Source: a virus. From it: 64,000 bases of DNA. This document shows, one piece after another, positions 40,662 to 47,419 of the stretch (position 1 is its first letter; every line of letters begins with the position of its first letter). The translations under genes and the position numbers were made by a program. Location of the stretch: the IMG/VR virus record IMGVR_UViG_3300021475_000001, positions 47,040 to 111,039 of that record; one strand, given 5' to 3'. Below the pieces are notes generated by a model. It ran no database searches, had not been told where the DNA came from, and saw nothing but the letters and a program-made list of their open reading frames with translations.

Positions 40662-42398
40662 ATGGCGTCAAAACGCACTGTCGTAAGAGCCGCCAAGCGC
40701 GAGGCTAATCGTCCGATACCGCCCAAACCAAAGCCGCGCATCAACACCACTGACAGCTTTCAAAACTTTGCGTCCAATATTGGTGTTGGTACTGATAATC
40801 AATCGACATTTGGTAGTTACGGCTTTAACCCGATTTCCCGTATAAGACTGTTACTCGAATGGGCTTATCGTGGTAGTTGGATTTGTCGTATGGCCATTCG
40901 TACCGTGGCTGACGATATGACCCGTCAAGGTATTACACTGGGGTCCGACATTGACCCGGAAGAACGTGACGTACTGGAAACCGCGTTTAACAAGAAGTTT
41001 GCGATCTTTGACAAACTGGCAGAAGCTATCGGCTGGGGTCGATTGTATGGTGGTGCTGGCGCAGTCATGCTGATCGATGGGCACGATTTTTCAAAACCAT
41101 TGGTTATTAATACTATAGCCCCCAATCAGTTTTGTGGTCTGATGGTGCTGGATCGCTGGATGATTGATCCGTCACTTAATGATCTGGTGACCGATATGCG
41201 TTCACCTGATCTGGGAAAGCCCAAGTACTACACCATAGTCGCCGATTCTCCTGCCGCACCGCGACAAAAGATACACCACTCACGCTTTTTACGCTTTGAC
41301 GGTGATGATCTACCGTACTACCAGCGACTCTCCGAGAACCTGTGGGGGCTGTCGGTACTTGAACCGGTGTTTGATCGTATTCTGGCGTTTGACAGTTCGA
41401 CACAAGGTGCCGCTCAACTGGTGTATCGTGCGCATATTCGCAATCTGTCAATTCAGGGCTTACGCGACATTATCGGCACCGGCGGTAAGATGCTGGAAGC
41501 CCTTATCGAGCAAATCGAGTGGATGCGACGCTGGCAGGGCAATGAAGGTGTCACCATCTTGGATGCCGAAGATCGTTTTGAGGCACTGCAATACACTTTT
41601 GCGGGACTGGACTCGATACTGATACAGATGGGTCAGCAAATCTCCGGGGCGTTGCAGATACCTTTGGTAAGACTGTTTGGTCAATCACCGGCGGGTCTAA
41701 ACTCCACTGGTGAATCGGATATGCGCATGTATTACGATGGTATTCTGTCACAACAGGAACGCCATCTAAGACCCCCACTCGAAAAGCTGATACGGGTGAT
41801 TGCCCGGTCAGAGAAAGTCAAACTACCAGAAAACTTCAACTTTGATTTTGTTCCTCTGTGGCAGTTAGCACCGGATCAGAAGGCAGCCATATCGTCACAG
41901 ATCACCAGTGAAGTGTTACAGGCATTTGAAGCCGGTGTGGTGTCAAAGGCTCAGGCACTCAAGGAATTGCGTCAGGCCAGTAACGAAACCGGGGTCTGGA
42001 CCAATATCACCGATGAAGATATCGAAGACGCCGAGAACGAACCACCGGCAATGCCGATGGGTATGCCGGGTATGGGAATGCCACCAGGTGATCCGTCACA
42101 ACAGCAGCAACCAGACCCCAATCAGCAACAACCCACCGATCCGACACAGGGTCCGCAAGGGGCCGAACCACCAGTACCAGATTTCTTACCGCACAGTGTA
42201 CAACCCTTTTTGCCCGATTCGGTTGAACCTAAAGAGTTTCTACCGGGTCAGACACCAATTGCCAAACCAAAACCAAACGGCAAAGATGAAGGTGACGACT
42301 ACCACTTTCATATCGAAGGTGAAGACCCACTGCCAAAACCCACCGAGGTGTATCATCTGCACACGCATGACCGCAAAAAGAAAGTACCTGGCAATTGA
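40662..42398 (+). CDS. Portal protein, DUF1073 type
   Basis: This 578-residue protein would form the dodecameric channel at the head vertex. Characteristic segments are NPISRIRLLLEWAYRGSWIC, the TVADDMTRQGI stretch, GWGRLYGGAGAVMLIDG, and QISGALQIPLVRLFGQSP with LNSTGESDMRMYYDGI. After about residue 465 comes a Pro/Gln/Met-rich linker and a tail with two His tags, YHFHIEGED and VYHLHTHDR. The tail is unusual for a portal and matches tags on neighbouring proteins. Confidence 0.9.
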   Translation: MASKRTVVRAAKREANRPIPPKPKPRINTTDSFQNFASNIGVGTDNQSTFGSYGFNPISRIRLLLEWAYRGSWICRMAIRTVADDMTRQGITLGSDIDPEERDVLETAFNKKFAIFDKLAEAIGWGRLYGGAGAVMLIDGHDFSKPLVINTIAPNQFCGLMVLDRWMIDPSLNDLVTDMRSPDLGKPKYYTIVADSPAAPRQKIHHSRFLRFDGDDLPYYQRLSENLWGLSVLEPVFDRILAFDSSTQGAAQLVYRAHIRNLSIQGLRDIIGTGGKMLEALIEQIEWMRRWQGNEGVTILDAEDRFEALQYTFAGLDSILIQMGQQISGALQIPLVRLFGQSPAGLNSTGESDMRMYYDGILSQQERHLRPPLEKLIRVIARSEKVKLPENFNFDFVPLWQLAPDQKAAISSQITSEVLQAFEAGVVSKAQALKELRQASNETGVWTNITDEDIEDAENEPPAMPMGMPGMGMPPGDPSQQQQPDPNQQQPTDPTQGPQGAEPPVPDFLPHSVQPFLPDSVEPKEFLPGQTPIAKPKPNGKDEGDDYHFHIEGEDPLPKPTEVYHLHTHDRKKKVPGN

Positions 42399-42572
42399 GA
42401 ACGGTCATTGTTTTGTCACTGCACGTCGCGTACAGTGTGTTTTTCCGAGTATGCGGGGTTCGCCTCGGTGGGCACCCCCGCAGAGGGTGGGACCACTGGT
42501 AGTTGGCCGCTGCCAGTGTGGGTTAGGGCCTAATTTTGGGCGCGTGCGGCCAACATGCGCTAGCATAAAGGA
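42399..42572 (+). other. Structured intergenic stretch without a gene
   Basis: Three potential stems are visible: CACTG/CAGTG followed by TGTTTTT near 42419-42444, GCGGGG/CCCCGC near 42456-42482, and GTTGGCCGC/GCGGCCAAC (42502-42510 with 42546-42554). The last has the same stem sequence as the hairpin at 22128. No reading frame is convincing. Confidence 0.45.
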
Positions 42573-42581
42573 GTAATGCTT

Positions 42582-43262
42582 ATGCCTACATTTGACGCAA
42601 TCATCACCGGCAAGATTACACTGCCGGAAGTGAGTACCGGACCACTCCCGCCAGGTACTGAACCGCCGCTAGGGATTTGGGGCGGTGGTAACGTGCCGAT
42701 GCCGACACCACCAATCTATATTCCGGTTCCCCCGCCGACAGAGGAAGGCGGTGCCAAACCAGAACACCCGATTTATATTCCGATCTATCCGTCACATCCC
42801 ATCGTGATCCCCACGCCTCCCGTATCGGGTGCCCATCCAGAACATCCGATTGCACTGCCACCGCTTGTTTGGCCACCACTACCAGCACATCCAATCGCAC
42901 CAGGAGGACCGCCGGCACATCCTGCACATCCAATTGCACCGGGTGGTTCACCACCGGGTATCTGGCCGTCACCAGGTGTACCAACGCATCCGATCTATAT
43001 CCCGGTGCCACAACCGCCTGAGGCTGTTTATCCGGAGCATCCGATCTACTGGCCGGTTTATCCGTCTCATCCGATTGTGCTGCCACCGGAAGGTGAAAAG
43101 CCGGAACTACCACCAGCATTTGTGCAACCACCAAGTGGTGCACAAGGCTTCTGGGGTTATAGCTTCTATTACGACAGCATGGTGTTTGTTCCGTATGAGG
43201 AAGTAGCACCGTCACCGCCGCATGTGGAACACCGCCCCGCTGCCGGAACAACCACAGCATAA
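42582..43262 (+). CDS. Proline-rich HPI-repeat protein
   Basis: The ATG at 42582 has AAAGGAG 8 nt upstream. The 226-residue product has a short head (MPTFDAIITGKITLPEV), then about ten HPI repeats in extended Pro-rich context (EHPIYIP, SHPIVIP, AHPIAPGG, THPIYIPV). It ends with a small Tyr/Phe-rich segment (QGFWGYSFYYDSMVFVPYEE). It may be a fibrous head decoration or scaffold component. Its own terminator follows. Confidence 0.6.
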   Translation: MPTFDAIITGKITLPEVSTGPLPPGTEPPLGIWGGGNVPMPTPPIYIPVPPPTEEGGAKPEHPIYIPIYPSHPIVIPTPPVSGAHPEHPIALPPLVWPPLPAHPIAPGGPPAHPAHPIAPGGSPPGIWPSPGVPTHPIYIPVPQPPEAVYPEHPIYWPVYPSHPIVLPPEGEKPELPPAFVQPPSGAQGFWGYSFYYDSMVFVPYEEVAPSPPHVEHRPAAGTTTA

Positions 43263-43280
43263 AAACCACAGCTTGAAAAC

Positions 43281-43312
43281 GGGGGAAGAGATAACAAAAT
43301 CTCTTCCCCCGA
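43281..43312 (+). terminator. Very strong intrinsic terminator
   Basis: A 13-bp perfect stem (CGGGGGAAGAGAT with ATCTCTTCCCCCG) closes a 6-nt loop and is followed by AGTTTTGTG. Confidence 0.85.
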
Positions 43313-43346
43313 GTTTTGTGTGTGACCCTCCAAGAGAGTAGTTGCT

Positions 43347-43571
43347 ATGCCGACCAAGACGAAAGCCAAAACCAAAAAGACCAAAACCCTCAAACCAGAA
43401 CTAGTAAAAAAGCCGACACAAGAGTTTCCGGATTATGGGTATTGCTTGTTCACACAGGATGCTACACTACCCTTCAAGTGGTGTGGTGACATAACAATAC
43501 CAGGCAGTCCGTGGTGCACAAAGCATGAGAGTGTTGTGTACACTGGGATAAAACAGACGGTCAAAGTGTAA
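43347..43571 (+). CDS. GcrA-like small zinc-type protein
   Basis: This 74-residue protein has a Lys-rich N-terminus and the pattern C33-x12-C46-G-x9-WC57-x2-H60 followed by SVVYTG. This matches the C-terminal part of GcrA (C...FCG...pG.pYC..H...AY), the cell-cycle regulator of alphaproteobacteria that works with sigma70 at methylated GANTC sites. The N-terminal DNA-binding helix of full GcrA is not evident. It may tap host transcription, and it hints at an alphaproteobacterial host. Confidence 0.5.
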   Translation: MPTKTKAKTKKTKTLKPELVKKPTQEFPDYGYCLFTQDATLPFKWCGDITIPGSPWCTKHESVVYTGIKQTVKV

Positions 43572-43797
43572 GTCGCGCGTTAGCGCGAGGGTACGACACG
43601 CGACAGGATCGACGCTAGTGTGCCTACGGCGTTCACCTGATGCGTTTTAAGTCGAAGTCGCTGTCGTTAGAGCGACTTCACAGAATAGTGCCCTCCAGAC
43701 GCACCAGAATCGATTTCACACAAAACACTCGATCAAGCACGTGATTTGTGTTTTGATCGTGTCGGACACGCTTGTGTCCAAAGCGAAAATAGTGTAG
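43572..43797 (+). other. Intergenic stretch with a chain of hairpins
   Basis: No gene is seen. Stems: TCGCGC-gtta-GCGCGA (43573-43588), GAAGTCGCT/AGCGACTTC (43654-43679), CGATCAA/TTGATCG (43730-43759, competing with CAAAACAC/GTGTTTTG) and GGACAC-gctt-GTGTCC (43764-43779). It may be a processed leader or small RNA for the next genes. Confidence 0.4.
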
Positions 43798-44067
43798 GTG
43801 GCAAAGATGAGTGGTGGTGCCAATTACACCATAATAGAAAACGAGATTATTCTGGAATATATGCAAGGAACCAATCCTCGTTCACATGATGCTGTGGTTA
43901 AACGTGCGCAGAAAATCAGTGACCAGTATCTACCGCATCGTACTGCCGAAGGCATTGGTGATCATTGGAGGTATTTGATCGGAAACAAGAATTATAAATG
44001 GATCAACACTTCATTACCAGAAGTTCCGAGACACTGGTTGGTGCGTGGCGGGAATGGAATAAGGTAG
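43798..44067 (+). CDS. Small Myb/SANT-like or unknown protein
   Basis: This 89-residue protein (GTG 43798; ATG 43807 is an alternative) has YTIIENEIILEYMQGTNPRS and DAVVKRAQKISDQYLPHRT, a helical pattern slightly like a Myb/SANT DNA-binding repeat. The assignment is weak. Confidence 0.5.
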   Translation: MAKMSGGANYTIIENEIILEYMQGTNPRSHDAVVKRAQKISDQYLPHRTAEGIGDHWRYLIGNKNYKWINTSLPEVPRHWLVRGGNGIR

Positions 44068-44075
44068 CCAATCTT

Positions 44076-44567
44076 GTGAAACATATACACGTCCACATTC
44101 ACCAACATCATGCTGGAGGACGCACCATGTTTTCACATGATGTAGTGACACGTGACGTGCCAGGAGTTACGACACCAAAGGCCCCGAGTACCACACCGAA
44201 GCGTCCACCGTCCACAGTCATCAAACCGCAGTCATCAGCACCACGTAATCGGCAGACACAAGCACGCAAGTCCGTGGTGAAGCCGATGAAACCAGCGGGG
44301 GTGATCAAGGGGGCGACACAGCCGAGAGTGCCAAAGGCACCCACGGCACCACACCCACCGACAGTACCGGGCGCAAGGCCGACACTGCCACCAAAGGCAC
44401 CAACACCACATACACCAAAACCACCGACACAACACGCACCGGGCGCGCATCGCAAAGAAGCACGTAGTGCTTTCTCACTCGGTGGTGCTACACGTGGTGT
44501 CGAACGTGCCCGTGGAGGGTTCGAGAAGGTGGCTCGCCTCGGCGAGGAAGCGGGTGAACGTGAGTAG
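44076..44567 (+). CDS. Disordered basic protein with N-terminal KHIHVHIHQHH tag
   Basis: The GTG at 44076 is preferred because it starts 8 nt after the previous stop and puts the tag KHIHVHIHQHH at the N-terminus, as in other tagged proteins. The body is a Pro/Thr/Lys/Ala-rich linker of about 110 residues, ending in a basic helical segment (GVERARGGFEKVARLGEEA). It may be a virion DNA-binding or scaffold-like component. A start at 43998 is possible but would overlap the previous gene by 70 nt. Confidence 0.55.
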   Translation: MKHIHVHIHQHHAGGRTMFSHDVVTRDVPGVTTPKAPSTTPKRPPSTVIKPQSSAPRNRQTQARKSVVKPMKPAGVIKGATQPRVPKAPTAPHPPTVPGARPTLPPKAPTPHTPKPPTQHAPGAHRKEARSAFSLGGATRGVERARGGFEKVARLGEEAGERE

Positions 44568-44573
44568 GTTGTC

Positions 44574-44759
44574 ATGGATCGTCCTTCTTATAGTGAGTTG
44601 TGTGAGTTGGGCAACCAGACAGTGACAAATATTCACTGGGTGCGTCCGCTCACCAGACCTGAAGCAACGGCCATACATCGTTTGCTTGTGTCGGCGTTTC
44701 TCACTGTTCGCCAGGAAGCTATACGCGGTGTGCGAGAAAGTGATATATCTACTACGTAG
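44574..44759 (+). CDS. Small hypothetical protein
   Basis: This 61-residue protein (starts MDRPSYSELCELGNQTVTNI) is helical. Its stop codon lies inside the hairpin at 44741-44767. Not recognised. Confidence 0.5.
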   Translation: MDRPSYSELCELGNQTVTNIHWVRPLTRPEATAIHRLLVSAFLTVRQEAIRGVRESDISTT

Positions 44760-44767
44760 ATATATCA
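44741..44767 (+). promoter_or_regulatory. 12-bp inverted repeat before a ribosome site
   Basis: TGATATATCTAC and GTAGATATATCA are perfect complements around TAC. The ribosome site AAAGGGAG follows at once, before the ATG at 44781. The twin at 45302 shares the core CTACTACGTAG, so the two genes probably share an RNA-level or protein-mediated control. Confidence 0.6.
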
Positions 44768-44780
44768 AAGGGAGTGACAG

Positions 44781-45302
44781 ATGGCTGGTAAACATATCCA
44801 TGTGCATCTTCACAGAACTGCCGATGCTGGCACCAGTGAAGGTGCGCGCAAGGCTGCGCAGACACGTGGTCACGGCGGTGGTTTTCAACCACGTACACCG
44901 GGCGGGTTTGGTGGTGCCAGCGCAGCGCGCTCGCATCCGGAAGGCTTTGTGCAGGGTGTCGGACCCGTACACAACAAACCAAAACCAGACCCAGAACCAT
45001 TTCGAGGGTACGATAAATCAGTAAAGGATGCTGGCACCAGTGAAGGGGCGAAGAAAGCAGCACAGACGAGAGCGCAACCAATCCGAATACTGCCTCGGCA
45101 CATGCTGCCGCGCATTCCTATCACAAGAATGCAGCCGGTTTCCCGATCAGTCACCAGGGACATTCACAAGCTGCGGCACTTCATCAACACGCGAGACATG
45201 CACAAGAGAACAAAAACCCAATGTTTTCTGGTAGAGCCGATGAAGCATCAAAGAAAGCTTGGGCAGCTTCCACGGCGCTGGGTTACAAACCCCAGTGAGT
45301 GA
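44781..45302 (+). CDS. Tagged head-region protein with an apparent frameshift
   Basis: The protein starts with KHIHVHLHRTAD and has two copies of DAGTSEGAxKAAQTR (about 15-29 and 82-96). After the second copy the reading frame loses normal composition. The -1 frame from about 45070 encodes protein-like sequence (NPNTASAHAAAHSYHKNAAG, later ADEASKKAWAAST and LGYKPQ) and ends at 45298. So either one base was lost near 45060-45095 or ribosomes shift there; no classic slippery heptamer is visible. The frame given ends at 45302. Function unknown. Confidence 0.6.
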   Translation: MAGKHIHVHLHRTADAGTSEGARKAAQTRGHGGGFQPRTPGGFGGASAARSHPEGFVQGVGPVHNKPKPDPEPFRGYDKSVKDAGTSEGAKKAAQTRAQPIRILPRHMLPRIPITRMQPVSRSVTRDIHKLRHFINTRDMHKRTKTQCFLVEPMKHQRKLGQLPRRWVTNPSE

Positions 45303-45332
45303 ATATCTCTACTACGTAGTAGTAGAGATATT
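45302..45332 (+). promoter_or_regulatory. 14-bp inverted repeat before the MuF-like gene
   Basis: AATATCTCTACTAC and GTAGTAGAGATATT are perfect complements around GTA. A ribosome site (GCAGGAG) follows, before the ATG at 45348. It is the twin of the hairpin at 44741. The T-rich end (TTTT) also allows weak termination. Confidence 0.6.
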
Positions 45333-45347
45333 TTGCAGGAGTGACCG

Positions 45348-46166
45348 ATGAACGCCACTGCCTTTGCCAGCGCCGTCGCGTCGGGTCTGACACAAGACAG
45401 CGCCACCCAGGATGTGTGGCAAAGTAAGAAACAGCGTCAGCGCGCACAACAACACTGGCAGAAGGTGCGCAACGCTGAGAAGGGTTATGCCATTCAATTG
45501 CGCAAGATTGCGCGACACGTTGGTGAAATCATCAAGCACTTCAAGATAGGCGATCCGGCGGGGGTGCCAGAAGTGACAAACATTCTGCATCGCTATGCGT
45601 CCGTGATCACGCCTTGGGCACGCGCTACCGCCGCCAGAATGATTGCCGAAGTCGATAGACGCGACATGACCGCGTGGCAGCGTCACGCCCGTGAGATGAG
45701 TCGCGCACTACACAAGGAAGTTGCACAGGCACCCATTGGTGAAGTGGTGCGCCAGTTGCAAAATGATCAGGTTGATTTGATCACCAGCATACCGTTAGAC
45801 GCCGCACAGCGTGTGCAGGAACTGACACAACAATATGTTCTGGGTGGCAGACGCTATGATCAACTCGCAGAAATGATTGCCAACACCACTGGTGTCACAA
45901 TGTCGCGTGCGACACTGATCGCCAGAACCGAGACAGCCAAAGCAGCAGCGTCACTGGTGCAAGCACGCGCACAATATGTCGGTTCGACACATTACATCTG
46001 GCACTCGGTGCAGGACATTTATGTGCGCAAAATGCATCGTCACTTAAACGGCACCACGCAGGAATGGGCAAATCCACCTATTGCCGAAGAAAATGGTGAC
46101 AGACATCATCCCGGTAATTTTCCCAATTGTCGGTGTTATGCCGAGCCGATCATAGGTGACATCTGA
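45348..46166 (+). CDS. Mu gpF-like minor head (head morphogenesis) protein
   Basis: This 272-residue protein has a helical N-terminal half and the conserved MuF domain at the end: LIARTETAKAAASLVQARAQ, then SVQDIYVRKMHRHLNGT, NPPIAEENGDRHHPG and PNCRCYAEPI. Members lie inside the head near the portal and help assembly or DNA ejection; some carry toxin domains, but none is fused here. The gene is preceded by a 14-bp hairpin and a good ribosome site. Confidence 0.85.
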   Translation: MNATAFASAVASGLTQDSATQDVWQSKKQRQRAQQHWQKVRNAEKGYAIQLRKIARHVGEIIKHFKIGDPAGVPEVTNILHRYASVITPWARATAARMIAEVDRRDMTAWQRHAREMSRALHKEVAQAPIGEVVRQLQNDQVDLITSIPLDAAQRVQELTQQYVLGGRRYDQLAEMIANTTGVTMSRATLIARTETAKAAASLVQARAQYVGSTHYIWHSVQDIYVRKMHRHLNGTTQEWANPPIAEENGDRHHPGNFPNCRCYAEPIIGDI

Positions 46167-46255
46167 ACTGGAAAGAAGAATTCTTCACTTTGCTACTGGC
46201 TGTCGTCATGATTTGTGCAGTTGTTATGTCACTATGGTGGTTCCTTTTTCTATGA
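46163..46255 (+). CDS. Putative 30-residue membrane peptide with CTG start
   Basis: A frame overlapping the MuF stop would read (M)NWKEEFFTLLLAVVMICAVV and end in SLWWFLFL, a membrane segment with a polar head. It lacks a standard start codon (CTG is the only one near the stop). The hydrophobic composition is the main support. Confidence 0.25.
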   Translation: MNWKEEFFTLLLAVVMICAVVMSLWWFLFL

Positions 46256-46438
46256 GCTTTCGTCACCAATGTCCCAGGCGACGAGTGGGGGTGACGAAGG
46301 AGGCTCTGGCAACCAGAGGCGTCGTTTTCTTCCCCTACGTTTCTGGTTGTCATCCTCACTGGCATTTACAGTTGACGCCAATAGGTTGAAACGCCCCGAT
46401 GTCTGAACTCTGAGTGTCGCCAATAAGTTGAGGTGGTG

Positions 46439-46564
46439 ATGTTTCGTCGTAATCTGCGCTACTGGTACGAAGTTGCGATTTGTGTCGTAATTCTGGTGAT
46501 TATTCTGGTTATATATCCTGGTTTATCGCGAGTGGTATCAACACTGCGGCTTCCTGATGAGTGA
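46439..46564 (+). CDS. 41-residue membrane protein
   Basis: TTGAGGTGGTG precedes the ATG, a strong ribosome site. The product has a basic start (MFRRNLRYWYEV), one membrane helix (AICVVILVIILVIYPG) and a short tail. It overlaps the next membrane gene by 8 nt. The pair may belong to a lysis or membrane-entry function. Confidence 0.6.
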   Translation: MFRRNLRYWYEVAICVVILVIILVIYPGLSRVVSTLRLPDE

Positions 46565-46694
46565 CAGACGATCTATAATTTGGCTGATAGTGTTTATATC
46601 ACTGGCAGCCGTTGTTGGTGCTGTTACTGGTGGGCTTCTTATGTGGGCACCAAAAAGACCCATCGTTATCGTTATCATGCTGATTGGAGACTAA
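46557..46694 (+). CDS. 45-residue membrane protein
   Basis: The frame starts MSDRRSIIWLIVFISLAAVV and has a second hydrophobic stretch at the end (RPIVIVIMLIGD). It lies out of frame over the end of its partner, like overlapping holin/spanin pairs, though neither has a lipobox. The 270 bases 46167-46438 hold no convincing further gene. Confidence 0.55.
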   Translation: MSDRRSIIWLIVFISLAAVVGAVTGGLLMWAPKRPIVIVIMLIGD

Positions 46695-46735
46695 TTCACC
46701 CATCTAAAAAATCGTAGCTTTCGGATTTATTCTCT

Positions 46736-46789
46736 TTGACAAAACCGTTGCAGTCGGTCATAACCGCATAACTGCCCGGACTGCAACGG
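46736..46789 (+). promoter_or_regulatory. Sigma70-like promoter inside an 11-bp inverted repeat
   Basis: TTGACA (46736-46741) and TCATAA (46758-46763) are 16 nt apart. CCGTTGCAGTC (46745-46755) and GACTGCAACGG (46779-46789) form a perfect inverted repeat over the spacer and the expected start site, just before the DUF2213 gene. It could be an operator for a late head operon or a hairpin in read-through RNA. Confidence 0.5.
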
Positions 46790-46796
46790 CATCCTG

Positions 46797-47408
46797 ATGA
46801 GATTCTACACAACGGAAGAACTCGGTCCGTCACAGTCTTTAACTCCCGAGGGGTTTCTGGTAGTCAGAAACGCACCTCTCGCGAGAACGGGGCATCAACT
46901 CTATTCCGATCAGGAACTGCCGCTTAGAGGTGGCAGAGATGGGTTGATTGTTATTCAGCGCGATCCTGAAGAAGTGTTTCGTGATGAAACCATCTTCTCG
47001 TTTCACGGCAAACCAGTGACAATGGATCATCCCGACGAGGATGTGAGTCCACAGAACTGGCGCAAGCTGGCAGTTGGTTATGTCATCAATCCGCGTCGTG
47101 GTGATGGTGTCTTAGATCATCTGTTACTGGGTGACTTGGTGATCACTGACCCAGACGCCATCAAAGCGGTGCGTGACAGATCACTGCGTGAGTTGTCGGC
47201 TGGTTACGATGCCGAATACGATCAGGAAGAAGATGGCCGGGGGCGACAGCGCAATATTGTCGCTAATCACGTGGCACTGGTGAAGGACGGACGCTGTGGG
47301 GCGTTTTGTCGTATTGGTGACTCACGCAAGGTCTTCACCACACGTGACAGTGCCGCGATGCTTCACAAGCGCACATCTCGGCCAATTCACTTACACGTCC
47401 ATCTTTAG
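46797..47408 (+). CDS. DUF2213 phage head protein (protease-like) with C-terminal HLHVHL
   Basis: This 203-residue protein has the DUF2213 pattern: FSFHGKPVTMDHPDEDVSPQ, then DLVITDPDAI, LRELSAGYDAEYD and NIVANHVALVKDGRCG. Members lie upstream of capsid genes and are thought to act like a prohead protease or assembly factor; the catalytic residues are not settled. The end RPIHLHVHL is a His tag like those of its neighbours. In many relatives this domain continues into the part encoded here by the next gene, so a split is likely. Confidence 0.8.
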   Translation: MRFYTTEELGPSQSLTPEGFLVVRNAPLARTGHQLYSDQELPLRGGRDGLIVIQRDPEEVFRDETIFSFHGKPVTMDHPDEDVSPQNWRKLAVGYVINPRRGDGVLDHLLLGDLVITDPDAIKAVRDRSLRELSAGYDAEYDQEEDGRGRQRNIVANHVALVKDGRCGAFCRIGDSRKVFTTRDSAAMLHKRTSRPIHLHVHL

Positions 47409-47419
47409 GAGTCCGTGTC

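Noticed and set aside
41908-42576. 222-codon alternative frame over the portal gene
   Set aside because: It lies in another frame of a clearly coding portal gene, is extremely basic, and has no ribosome site.
45050-45080. Canonical -1 slippery site explaining the 44781 frameshift
   Set aside because: No X-XXY-YYZ heptamer is in register in the overlap between the two frames, so a lost base or sequencing error is more likely than programmed slippage.
46252-46406. Two overlapping 45-codon frames (starts 46252 and 46269)
   Set aside because: One overlaps a doubtful membrane frame by ATGA, the other looks slightly more protein-like. Neither has a ribosome site or recognisable sequence, so neither is called.
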